Shown here in pieces: positions 52,597 through 63,720 of a stretch of DNA of 64,000 bases. The position numbers and the translations under genes were made by a program. Source of the DNA: Pyropia haitanensis. Its lineage: Eukaryota > Rhodophyta > Bangiophyceae > Bangiales > Bangiaceae. Position 1 is the first letter of the stretch. Every line of letters begins with the position of its first letter. The DNA lies in assembly GCA_008729055.1 (NCBI GenBank), contig SDUX01000112.1, positions 100,323 to 164,322 of the forward strand, read 5' to 3'. The notes beneath the pieces are model-generated. The model was given only the letters and a program-made list of their open reading frames with translations. It was not told where the DNA came from and searched no databases.

Positions 52597-55389
52597 ACAG
52601 TTAAGTTTGGTGTCGGAGTGGGGGAGAAAGGGTGGGTGAGGCGGCCTTTGCTAGTGGTGGTGGTGGGGACGGCAGCGGCCATCGGCATGGCGGCAGCGGC
52701 GGGTGGGGGGGAGCGGGAACGCACCCGCCCTCTGGGGGGGAGGAGGGCAGCGCCGGCGGTGGTGACGCCGCCGGTAGCGCGGGCGGTGTGTGGGTGCTCG
52801 CCGTGTAGCCGGCGGCGTGCACTGCGGCGGCGGTGGCGGCGGCGGCGGCAGCGGCGTTGGACGCTGCGAGCGGGCACAAGCCGCGGGGTGACGTGCTCGA
52901 GAGGAGAGGGGGGGGGAGCGGGCGACGTCGCCGCCGCTATCGATCTGCCTGCCCCTGCCGACGGCGGCGATGGTGGCGGTGGTGGTGGCTGTGGCGGGCG
53001 CGACGGGCGCAGGGCTGGCGGCGTCGCCGCCGCCACCGCGGTCACCGCGGCCGTCGCCCCCCCCCACCGGCGCCGCGCCGGGAGCGCCGGGCGTGACCGC
53101 ATCGCCGCGGCGCGGTTGCCCGCCACCGCGGCGGCCAGCACGGAGGCGGCCTGGTCCGCCGCGGCCGCCGCGGCGGCGGCCGCCACCGAAACCCGCCGCG
53201 TCACCGGCGCCGCTGCCGTCGCGGCCCGCCGAACCGTCCCCTCTCCCCTCTTTTCGCCATGTTCCCCTGTCACGAGAGCAAGCTGCCAGACCGCCTCGTG
53301 TGCGAGAGCAGTGGCGCCCATTCAAAGAGCCAAAAAAAAATCAAGCCGCCGGCGTTCCAACTGGGGACGCGCCCACGCGTGTACTACAGCCCTGACAGTC
53401 CGCGTCCCGACTCGCTACCCACCGGCCCCCGCCTCCACGCGCCGTTCCCGGTCGTGACGTGCGGCGCCAAGACGCAATATCAATGGGCGGCAGACCCTTG
53501 GCGGCGTGTGTGTGTCGAGACAGAGTGGACGCGGCGGTTTTGGTTTGTTTTTCTTTGACAGAAGAGGGGGGGGAAGAACGACGTGTGCGACGCACGCTGG
53601 GCCGGCAGCGTGGCGCGCACGGCCAGGGGAGAGCCGCTGGAGGTTGCAGGCGGCCCGACGGCGGCGACGGCGGCCGCCGCAAGGCCGCCGATGCGCGCAG
53701 AAGGGGGGGGGGAGGGGGGCGCTCGCGCCCCGGGCGGACGGCCCAGACGGACCGATGCCGCAGCGGACGCAGTCGCGCTCACCTCCCGCCCCCGTGCCGT
53801 CCCACCGGCCCTTTTTGAAATCACCCGACGAGCACCCTACCACCCTCTGCAAGCACCGGCCGCGCCACCCAGCGCACGCCACCTAGCGAGGCACCCCCCC
53901 CCCCCACCCGCTCCCGCGTCAGCCGACGGCCGCCACCCGACCCGTCGTGGCGCTCGCGCCGGCGTAGCACCCCCCCCCCCCCCCAAACGGGCTGCGGCAC
54001 ACGCCCTCACGCCAGCACCGCAGCAACATTTCGTTGGCCTGCTGCAGCTAGCTTCTGTGGCGGTAAACGCGGGACGCTCCCGCGCGGGCCGCCACCCCCT
54101 GCACCGCCCCGTCCCGCCGCACCCCGCCGCCGCCGCTTCCCGCGCCGCCGCACCCCGCGTCCCCGCGCATCCCGCCCCGTCCCGCCGCGCGCCGGCGTCC
54201 CGCCCCGCATCCGCCGCGCTGCACGGTGCCCTACGAACCCCGCTTCCCCGCGCGCTTGCCGTCACTCGCGCCACCCACCGCCGTCCCGTGATGTCCGCGT
54301 CGGCCGCCGTCCCCCCCCGCACGCGCGCGCGACACGAACCGCGCGGACGGCTCGCCTCAAACCGTTCCCCCCCCCCCCCACGCCTGCCCGCGCCCACTCA
54401 CCCCACCCGCGCGCGCGGCGCCCGCCCCGCCCGTTCGAGCACCTCCTCCCGGCGTCCCGCCACCCCTGCCTCTGGCCTCGATCCCCCGTTTCCCGCCCTC
54501 CGCCCCCCGCTTCCCTCCCCTCGCCCCTCGGTTTCCGCACCCGCCCCGCCCCGCCTTCCGGTTTCGCCTCTTGCACCGCGGCGGTGGGTGTCACGCGCGA
54601 GTATGCCGCGGCGGGCGCTGCCCGCCGCTGACTACCGTTCGTGACGGCGTGTCGCCGCCGCTGCCCGCTGCTCGCTGCCGTTGCCGCCGCCGCAGCCGTT
54701 GCGGCCGCAGGCGCCGTTACGGTAGCCACCGCCGAGTTGGTGGGGCGCGCGTCCTCGCCCACGCGGCGGTTGTGGCCGCCAACGGCGACGACAACATTGG
54801 CGCGCCCCAGGCCACTGCCGCTCGCGCCGTCGCGGCGGTCGGTGGCGCCGGCGGTGTCTTGGCGCGCCAAGGATCGACGCGGCGACGGGTGGAGGGGCTT
54901 CCCGTCACGCCCACCGCACGCCCCCACGCTTCTACCTCTGCTGCCGCTGTCGCCACCCACTTTCCACCCCCGCGTCCACCCCGATCCGGCTGCCGCCCAG
55001 ATCGCTGCACCGCCCGTCGTCTCACATGCCAACTCTGCTGTTGGTGCGACGGGCGCCGAGAGCGGCGGCGGGCGGGGACGGGCGTGAGACGGCGGCTGGC
55101 GGGGCTCGTCCGCGACGCTGCCGCCGCTGCCGCTGCCGCCACCATCACGTTGACCCCGCTCCGACCCGGCGACCACGATCCGGCGGCCGTGGAGGAGTGC
55201 GTTCAACCGGCGGTGCCCCCGGCCGAGCGCCGCACTTGCCACGACGGCGTCTTTTTCACGGTAGGTTCTTTGCTATTTCCCTCCCTCCTCTGCTGGTGTG
55301 TGCCCGCCCGCTTTTTGTGTGATTCTGTTTTCCGCGCGTCTGCCGTCCGTTGACTTGCAGCCTCGTTCATCTCCCTGCCGGTCCGCGCC
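52597..55389. other. Unresolved GC-rich region
   Basis: 2.8 kb with open frames in all directions. A plus-strand frame at 53259-53558 (starting MFPCHESKLPDRLVCESSGA) lies in a less GC-rich stretch and has a balanced composition, but matches nothing I know. 53900-54560 is C-rich with Pro/Arg/Ala frames. No gene is supported. Confidence 0.4.
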
Positions 55390-56570
55390 AGGCGGTCCTT
55401 TTTGTTTTGAGGGCATGGATATCCCTGTTGCTGTCTCCCTCTTCCTGTCTGTGGGGGAGCGGGGACAGCATGCGCGGACAGAGGTGGCGTTCGAGCGCCT
55501 CCTGCTTTATCGCGCCCGCGCTGGGGAGGGGGTGTGCTGCGATGGCACTCCTTCCCTCGCGCGGCGCCACTGCCCGCTGCTGAAATACGCAGTGGGGCGG
55601 GGCGGATGTGCGAAGGGGCGGGTCGTGACCGGACGACGACGGCGGGGCGCTGCCACGGCGGCGCCTGTTTGTTTGACCGCGCCATTGCGCTCCATTGCCT
55701 GCGTGCGTGTGTGTGTGTTTGTGGCCTTTCCCCGGCAGCCTGTCTGCCTCGCCCTGGCCTGATCCACAACAGGTAGCTTCCGTCGCTGGTGGCGGAGTTA
55801 TTCCTGTGGCCTTTCTCTTCTTCCCGTGTGGTAGAGGGGGGGGTTTTTGGCGCGTGTGGATCGTTGTGGCGCCGCCCTTGTATCGCGCCCGCGCCATGCG
55901 GGGGGGGGATCGCTTCCGCGCTCCTCCCCGCTGACGCGCGGCGCCACGGCCCACTGCTATTACGCAGTGTGATGGGCAGGGGGCGGGGGGGATTGGCCGT
56001 CGGTGGATGGTGACGGCGCCATGCACGTCGCGGTACTGGTTGCGCTGGTCGTTTGTCTCTCGGTCGTCTTGTTGGGTGTGCTTCTCGTTTCTCTCTCTCG
56101 CCCGACCTCCGCCGACCACCGGTCTTCGCTTCCCCTTCCCGCTCCGCAACAGGTGACTCCCTTTTGTTGGGAGCATGGGCTCTCCTGTTGCTGTTCCCCC
56201 CTTTTCGTAGTCGGAGGGGGGGGGTTCGGCGGATGCGGACGGCAGTGGCGTTCGAGCGCTGCCCTTGTATCGCGCCCGCGTGCCGGAGGGGGGGGGGGGG
56301 GCGCGCTCCCGCGCGCCTTCCCCTCCCCGCACGCGGCGCCACTCCCCGCTGCTTTTACGCAGCGGCATGGGGAGGGGGTGCGGGGTGGCCGGTGGTCGGT
56401 GGACGGCGACGGCGCCGCGCGCGTGCCGCGCGGTTCCTGTTCCTGGCGCACGCATGGGGGGCGGCGGGGGGGGGGGGGGCCGCCCGTAGGCCCACCCCAC
56501 CCACCACTGCCCTTCGCGCGGCGCCAGCGCACGCTGCTATTACGCAGTTTGACGGCCTGGTGAGAGGGAG
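55390..56570 (+). repeat. Degenerate ~380-bp tandem repeat, about 3 copies
   Basis: The word TATCGCGCCCGCG recurs at 55508, 55881 and 56268 (spacing 373 and 387). The word GCGGCGCCA followed by a GCTGCT..TACGCAG tail recurs near 55560, 55936, 56333 and 56518. ACAACAGGT or GCAACAGGT precedes two of the copies (55768, 56147). Copies have diverged by many substitutions and indels. Confidence 0.8.
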
Positions 56571-56779
56571 GGGCGGGTCGCTCATCTTCTTGATGCGCGA
56601 AAGTGCGGTGGAGCGATCTTGCGCCTTGATCGTGCGACTGACAATTTTCGTTTGTTGTCCTGGGCGCTTTTCTTCTGTGACTGTGATTGGTCTGGTACTG
56701 TTTTCTGTTTTCGTCGCTGCCGCTTCTCCACCCTTCGTCGAGCTCTTCCTGTCGTCAACACTCCCCGTACCACCCCCCC

Positions 56780-57270
56780 CACTGGCGGCGGCGAGATGTC
56801 GCTGTTGGCGGCGGCGCCGCCCCCTCCCTCCCGCCAGCGGCAAGGTGTCGCTGTTAGCGCTGGTGCCTGCCGGCTGGCGGCGCCGCCGCCCCCCGCTCCC
56901 GACGGCGGCAAGATGTCGCTTGAGGTGGAGGCGCCAGCCGGCTGGCGGCGCCCCCCCCCACGCCGACGGCGGCAAGATGCTGCTTTTGGTGGCGGCGCGT
57001 GCCGGCAGGCGACGCCGCCGCCCCTTCCCAACGACGGCAAGTTGTCGCAGTTGGCGGTGGCACCAGCCGGCTGGCAGCGCCGCTCCCCCTCGCTCCCGAC
57101 GGCGGCAAGTTACCGATGTTGGCAGTGGGACCTCCCGGCTGGCGGCGCCGCCCACGCCCGCTCCAAACGACGGCAACTTGTCGCCAATGGCGACGGCGCC
57201 TCCCACCTCTTCGTGCCCACCGCCGACCCGTGACGGCGGCAAGTCATCGCTGTTAACGACTGCACCTGCG
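56780..57270 (+). repeat. ~66-bp tandem repeat
   Basis: GACGGCGGCAAG or a close variant recurs at 56901, 56965, 57033, 57098, 57169 and 57232, each followed by a CGCTGTTGGCGGTGG-like word and GCCGGCTGGCGGCGCC. The period of about 64-70 bp is close to 22 codons. Translations such as PDGGKMSLEVEAPAGW and PNDGKLSQLAVAPAGW are similar but fall in different frames, so coding is doubtful. Confidence 0.8.
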
Positions 57271-57289
57271 TGATGGCGGCGCCGTCGCC

Positions 57290-60200
57290 ACGCAGTCGGC
57301 AGCTCCCCCCTGCCGGCGGCGTCGTCTTCCTCTTTGGGGGCGGCGCCGGCCTACTTTTGGCGCCGCCCCCCCGCCGCCGGCAGCTCCCCCCTGCCGGCGG
57401 CGTGGTCTTCCTCGCGGGGGCGGCGCCGGCCTACTTTTGGCGCGGCCCCCCCGCCGCCGGCAGCTCCCCCCTGCCGGCGGCGTCGTCTTCCTCTTTGGGG
57501 GCGGCGCTGCCTACTTTTGGCGCCGCCCCCCCGCCGCCGGCAGCTCCCCCTGCCGGCGGCGTCGTCTTCCTCGCGGGGGCGGCGCCGGCGTACTTTTGGC
57601 GCCGCCCCCCCGCCGCCGGCAGCTCCCCCTGCCGGCGGCGTCGTCTTCCTCGCGGGGGCGGCGCCGGCGTACTTTTGGCGCCGCCCCCCCGCCGCCGGCA
57701 GCTCCCCCCTGCCGGCGGCGTCGTCTTCCTCGCGGGGGCGGCGCCGGCGTACTTTTGGCGCCGCCCCCCCGCCGCCGGCAGCTCCCCCCTGCCGGCGGCG
57801 TCGTCTTCCTCTTTGGGGGCGGCGCCGGCGTACTTTTGGCGCCGCCCCCCCGCCGCCGGCAGCTCCCCCCTGCCGGCGGCGTCGTCTTCCTCTTGGGGGC
57901 GGCGCCGGCGTACTTTTGGCGCCGCCCCCCCGCCGCCGGCAGCTCCCCCCTGCCGGCGGCGTCGTCTTCCTCGGGGGGCGGCGCCGGCGTACTTTTGGCG
58001 CCGCCCCCCCGCCGCCGGCAGCTCCCCCCTGCCGGCGGCGTCGTCTTCCTCGCGGGGGCGGCGCCTGCCTACTTTTGGCGCCGCCCCCCCGCCGCCGGCA
58101 GCTCCCCCCTGCCGGCGGCGTCGTCTTCCTCGCGGGGGGCGGCGCCGCTACTTTTGGCGCCGCCCCCCCGCCGCCGGCAGCTCCCCCCTGCCGGCGGCGT
58201 CGTCTTCCTCGCGGGGGCGGCGCCGCCTACTTTTGGCGCCGCCCCCCCGCCGCCGGCAGCTCCCCCCTGCCGGCGGCGTCGTCTTCCTCGCGGGGGCGGC
58301 GCCGCCTACTTTTGGCGCCGCCCCCCCGCCGCCGGCAGCTCCCCCCTGCCGGCGGCGTCGTCTTCCTCGCGGGGGCGGCGCCGGCTACTTTTGGCGCCGC
58401 CCCCCCGCCGCCGGCAGCTCCCCCCTGCCGGCGGCGTCGTCTTCCTCGCGGGGGCGGCGCCTGCCTACTTTTGGCGCCGCCCCCCCGCCGCCGGCAGCTC
58501 CCCCCTGCCGGCGGCGTCGTCTTCCTCGCGGGGGCGGCGCCTGCCTACTTTTGGCGCCGCCCCCCCGCCGCCGGCAGCTCCCCCCTGCCGGCGGCGTCGT
58601 CTTCCTCGCGGGGGGCGGCGCCTGCCTACTTTTGGCGCCGCCCCCCCGCCGCCGGCAGCTCCCCCCTGCCGGCGGCGTCGTCTTCCTCGCGGGGGCGGCG
58701 CCGCGTACTTTTGGCGCCGCCCCCCCGCCGCCGGCAGCTCCCCCCTGCCGGCGGCGTCGTCTTCCTCGCGGGGGCGGCGCCTGCCTACTTTTGGCGCCGC
58801 CCCCCCGCCGCCGGCAGCTCCCCCCTGCCGGCGGCGTCGTCTTCCTCGCGGGGGCGGCGCCTGCTACTTTTGGCGCCGCCCCCCCGCCGCCGGCAGCTCC
58901 CCCCTGCCGGCGGCGTCGTCTTCCTCGCGGGGGCGGCGCCTGCCTACTTTTGGCGCCGCCCCCCCGCCGCCGGCAGCTCCCCCCTGCCGGCGGCGTCGTC
59001 TTCCTCGCGGGGGCGGCGCCTGCTACTTTTGGCGCCGCCCCCCCGCCGCCGGCAGCTCCCCCCTGCCGGCGGCGTCGTCTTCCTCGCGGGGGCGGCGCCT
59101 GCCTACTTTTGGCGCCGCCCCCCCGCCGCCGGCAGCTCCCCCCTGCCGGCGGCGTCGTCTTCCTCGCGGGGGCGGCGCCTGCCTACTTTTGGCGCCGCCC
59201 CCCCGCCGCCGGCAGCTCCCCCCTGCCGGCGGCGTCGTCTTCCTCGCGGGGGCGGCGCCTGCCTACTTTTGGCGCCGCCCCCCCGCCGCCGGCAGCTCCC
59301 CCCTGCCGGCGGCGTCGTCTTCCTCGCGGGGGCGGCGCCTGCCTACTTTTGGCGCCGCCCCCCCGCCGCCGGCAGCTCCCCCCTGCCGGCGGCGTCGTCT
59401 TCCTCGCGGGGGCGGCGCCTGCCTACTTTTGGCGCCGCCCCCCCGCCGCCGGCAGCTCCCCCCTGCCGGCGGCGTCGTCTTCCTCGCGGGGGGCGGCGCC
59501 GGCCTACTTTTGGCGCCGCCCCCCCGCCGCCGGCAGCTCCCCCCTGCCGGCGGCGTCGTCTTCCTCGCGGGGGCGGCGCCTGCTACTTTTGGCGCCGCCC
59601 CCCCGCCGCCGGCAGCTCCCCCCTGCCGGCGGCGTCGTCTTCCTCGCGGGGGGCGGCGCCTGCCTACTTTTGGCGCCGCCCCCCGCCGCCGGCAGCTCCC
59701 CCCTGCCGGCGGCGTCGTCTTCCTCGCGGGGGCGGCGCCTGCCTACTTTTGGCGCCGCCCCCCCGCCGCCGGCAGCTCCCCCCTGCCGGCGGCGTCGTCT
59801 TCCTCGCGGGGGCGGCGCCTGCCTACTTTTGGCGCCGCCCCCCCGCCGCCGGCAGCTCCCCCCTGCCGGCGGCGTCGTCTTCCTCGGGGGGCGGCGCCTG
59901 CCTACTTTTGGCGCCGCCCCCCCGCCGCCGGCAGCTCCCCCCTGCCGGCGGCGTCGTCTTCCTCGGGGGCGGCGCCTGCCTACTTTTGGCGCCGCCCCCC
60001 CGCCGCCGGCAGCTCCCCCCTGCCGGCGGCGTCGTCTTCCTCGCGGGGGGCGGCGCCGGCTACTTTTGGCGCCGCCCCCCCGCCGCCGGCAGCTCCCCCC
60101 TGCCGGCGGCGTCGTCTTCCTCGCGGGGGGCGGCGCCTGCCTACTTTTGGCGCCGCCCCCCCGCCGCCGGCAGCTCCCCCCTGCCGGCGGCGTCGTCTTC

Positions 60201-62768
60201 CTCGCGGGGGCGGCGCCTGCGTACTTTTGGCGCCGCCCCCCCGCCGCCGGCAGCTCCCCCCTGCCGGCGGCGTCGTCTTCCTCGGGGGGCGGCGCCTGCC
60301 TACTTTTGGCGCCGCCCCCCCGCCGCCGGCAGCTCCCCCCTGCCGGCGGCGTCGTCTTCCTCGCGGGGGGCGGCGCGCGTACTTTTGGCGCCGCCCCCCC
60401 GCCGCCGGCAGCTCCCCCCTGCCGGCGGCGTCGTCTTCCTCTTGGGGGCGGCGCCTGCCTACTTTTGGCGCCGCCCCCCCGCCGCCGGCAGCTCCCCCCT
60501 GCCGGCGGCGTCGTCTTCCTCGCGGGGGGCGGCGCCGCTACTTTTGGCGCCGCCCCCCCGCCGCCGGCAGCTCCCCCCTGCCGGCGGCGTCGTCTTCCTC
60601 GCGGGGGGCGGCGCGCGTACTTTTGGCGCCGCCCCCCCGCCGCCGGCAGCTCCCCCCTGCCGGCGGCGTCGTCTTCCTCTTGGGGGCGGCGCCTGCCTAC
60701 TTTTGGCGCCGCCCCCCCGCCGCCGGCAGCTCCCCCCTGCCGGCGGCGTCGTCTTCCTCTTTGGGGGCGGCGCCTGCCGTACTTTTGGCGCCGCCCCCCC
60801 GCCGCCGGCAGCTCCCCCCTGCCGGCGGCGTCGTCTTCCTCGCGGGGGCGGCGCCGCTACTTTTGGCGCCGCCCCCCCGCCGCCGGCAGCTCCCCCCTGC
60901 CGGCGGCGTCGTCTTCCTCGCGGGGGGCGGCGCCTGCCTACTTTTGGCGCCGCCCCCCGCCGCCGGCAGCTCCCCCCTGCCGGCGGCGTCGTCTTCCTCT
61001 TTGGGGGCGGCGCCTGCCTACTTTTGGCGCCGCCCCCCCGCCGCCGGCAGCTCCCCCCTGCCGGCGGCGTCGTCTTCCTCGCGGGGGGCGGCGCCGCTAC
61101 TTTTGGCGCCGCCCCCCCGCCGCCGGCAGCTCCCCCCTGCCGGCGGCGTCGTCTTCCTCGCGGGGGCGGCGCCTGCCTACTTTTGGCGCCGCCCCCCCGC
61201 CGCCGGCAGCTCCCCCCTGCCGGCGGCGTCGTCTTCCTCGCGGGGGGCGGCGCCTGCCTACTTTTGGCGCCGCCCCCCCGCCGCCGGCAGCTCCCCCCTG
61301 CCGGCGGCGTCGTCTTCCTCGCGGGGGGCGGCGCCTGCCTACTTTTGGCGCCGCCCCCCCGCCGCCGGCAGCTCCCCCCTGCCGGCGGCGTCGTCTTCCT
61401 CGCGGGGGGCGGCGCCGCTACTTTTGGCGCCGCCCCCCCGCCGCCGGCAGCTCCCCCCTGCCGGCGGCGTCGTCTTCCTCGCGGGGGGCGGCGCCTGCCT
61501 ACTTTTGGCGCCGCCCCCCCGCCGCCGGCAGCTCCCCCCTGCCGGCGGCGTCGTCTTCCTCGGGGGCGGCGCCTGCCTACTTTTGGCGCCGCCCCCCCGC
61601 CGCCGGCAGCTCCCCCCTGCCGGCGGCGTCGTCTTCCTCTTTGGGGGCGGCGCCTGCCTACTTTTGGCGCCGCCCCCCCGCCGCCGGCAGCTCCCCCCTG
61701 CCGGCGGCGTCGTCTTCCTCGCGGGGGGCGGCGCGCGTCTACTTTTGGCGCCGCCCCCCCGCCGCCGGCAGCTCCCCCCTGCCGGCGGCGTCGTCTTCCT
61801 CGGGGGCGGCGCCTGCCTACTTTTGGCGCCGCCCCCCCGCCGCCGGCAGCTCCCCCCTGCCGGCGGCGTCGTCTTCCTCTTGGGGGCGGCGCCTGCCTAC
61901 TTTTGGCGCCGCCCCCCCGCCGCCGGCAGCTCCCCCCTGCCGGCGGCGTCGTCTTCCTCTTGGGGGCGGCGCCTGCCTACTTTTGGCGCCGCCCCCCCGC
62001 CGCCGGCAGCTCCCCCCTGCCGGCGGCGTCGTCTTCCTCTTTGGGGGCGGCGCCTGCCTACTTTTGGCGCCGCCCCCCCGCCGCCGGCAGCTCCCCCCTG
62101 CCGGCGGCGTCGTCTTCCTCGCGGGGGGCGGCGCCTGCCTACTTTTGGCGCCGCCCCCCCGCCGCCGGCAGCTCCCCCCTGCCGGCGGCGTCGTCTTCCT
62201 CGCGGGGGGCGGCGCGCGTCTACTTTTGGCGCCGCCCCCCCGCCGCCGGCAGCTCCCCCCTGCCGGCGGCGTCGTCTTCCTCTTTGGGGGCGGCGCCTGC
62301 CTACTTTTGGCGCCGCCCCCCCGCCGCCGGCAGCTCCCCCCTGCCGGCGGCGTCGTCTTCCTCTTTGGGGGCGGCGCCTGCCTACTTTTGGCGCCGCCCC
62401 CCCGCCGCCGGCAGCTCCCCCCTGCCGGCGGCGTCGTCTTCCTCTTTGGGGGCGGCGCCTGCCTACTTTTGGCGCCGCCCCCCCGCCGCCGGCAGCTCCG
62501 CCCTGCCGGCGGCGTCGTCTTCCTCGCGGGGGGCGGCGCGCGTCTACTTTTGGCGCCGCCCCCCCGCCGCCGGCAGCTCCCCCCTGCCGGCGGCGTCGTC
62601 TTCCTCGCGGGGGGCGGCGCGCGTCTACTTTTGGCGCCGCCCCCCCGCCGCCGGCAGCTCCCCCCTGCCGGCGGCGTCGTCTTCCTCTTTGGGGGCGGCG
62701 CGCGTCTACTTTTGGCGCCGCCCCCCCGCCGCCGGCAGCTCCTCCCTGCCGGCGGCGTCGTCTTCGCT
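57290..62768. repeat. 80-bp palindromic satellite array, about 68 copies
   Basis: TACTTTTGGCGCCGCC recurs every ~80 bp (for example 59104 and 59184). Within each unit CGCCGCCGGCAG and CTGCCGGCGGCG form a perfect 12-bp inverted repeat around CTCCCCC. The outer GGCGCCGCCCC pairs with GGGGCGGCGCC, leaving TCGTCTTCCTCGC as a one-sided bulge and TGCCTACTTTT as a spacer. Units vary by one to four bases in the G run (GGGGG/GGGGGG), in CTCGCG/CTCTTT/CTCTT/CTC, and in the spacer (CGGCC, CGGCG, CGCC, TGCC, GCGTC). The plus strand has no stop codon in any frame throughout. The array ends with a degenerate unit at 62768. Confidence 0.97.
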
Positions 62769-62779
62769 GTGCGGTGCGG

Positions 62780-63720
62780 CGCTAGCTTGTTCGTAGCCGC
62801 GAGGCTGCGCAAAGCCATCGGCGTCGCCGCCGCCGTTGGGTGCGCCACTTTTTTGTTGTTCGTCGTAGGGCCGGGCGCGGACGTCGCGTCGTCGCCGCCG
62901 GTTGGGCGGATCGCCGCTTGCCGGCCGCCGAGGGGCGGGGCGCTGCCGTTGGCGTCGCCGCCATCGTGGGCCTCGTCGCCGGCATGTCAGCTGTTGTGGT
63001 GCTCGGCTGGGCCGTCGTCGTCACCGCTATCCGCGTAGCGGACGTTGCGGGCCACGCCGCCGGCATGCGCACCGTCATGGCGCTGTCCGCCGCCTTCGGC
63101 GCAGCAGCCGTTGCGGGGCGCGCCGCTGGAGTGCCTGTCGTCGTTGCGATGGGCGCCTCCGTCGGCGTCGCCGCCGTCGGCGTCGCCGACGTCCTTTGGC
63201 GCTCCGCTGGTGTGCCCTCCCGCGTGTCGCTGGGCGCTGCCGTCAGCATCGTCGTCGGCGCTGGGGCGGATTGCTGCCGGCCGCCTAGGGGCCGCGCGCC
63301 GCCGTCGTCCTCGCCGCCGTCGTCGGGCGCAATGCCGGCGTGCCCGCCATGTGACGCTGGGCGCCGCCGTCGGCGTTGCCGCCGTTGTGGGGCGCGCAGC
63401 CGGCGCGCGCGGCGTCGTGGCGCGGGGCGCCGCCGTCAGCGTCGCCGCCGTCGGCGTCGCTTTCGTCGGCATAGCCGCAATCGTGGGGCAGGCTGCTGGC
63501 GCGCCGGTCGTCGTGGCGCTCGGCGCCGCCGTCCGCGTCGCCGCCAGTGCTGGGCGGGCCGCTGGAGTGCCCGCCGTCGTGGCGATGGGCGTCGCCGTCG
63601 GCGCGGAGGCCGACGTGGTGCGCGTCGCAAGCGTGGCGGCCGAGGCTCTGGGCGCTGCCGTCGGCACGGCGGTCGTCAGGGAGCGGGCTCGGCGCGCCGC
63701 CACGGGTGTGGCGGCTGCGG
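62780..63720. repeat. 66-bp-type imperfect repeats, Val/Gly-rich on plus and Asp/Gly-rich on minus strand
   Basis: GGCCACGCCGCCGGC at 63050 and GGGCGCGCCGCTGGAGTGCC at 63116 are 66 bp apart. Further copies near 63198, 63390, 63485 and 63552 have spacings of 66 to about 95-190 bp because of extra GTCGGCGTCGCCGCC words. On the plus strand they encode VAGRAAGVPVVVAMGASVGV type segments, but in two different frames either side of about 63300. On the minus strand they read GDADGGAERHDDRRAS. Which strand, if either, is coding cannot be decided. Confidence 0.7.

Noticed and set aside
57290..62768. CRISPR array
   Set aside because: Repeats are directly contiguous with no unique spacers of spacer length, the 11-nt inter-hairpin segment is conserved, and the genome is eukaryotic.
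57270..63038. Giant open frame of ~1,900 codons spanning the 80-bp satellite, plus two overlapping ones in the other frames
   Set aside because: The repeat unit simply lacks stop codons in all plus frames, and unit-length variation (79-83 bp) shifts the frame repeatedly. There is no conserved frame, no start context and no recognisable domain.
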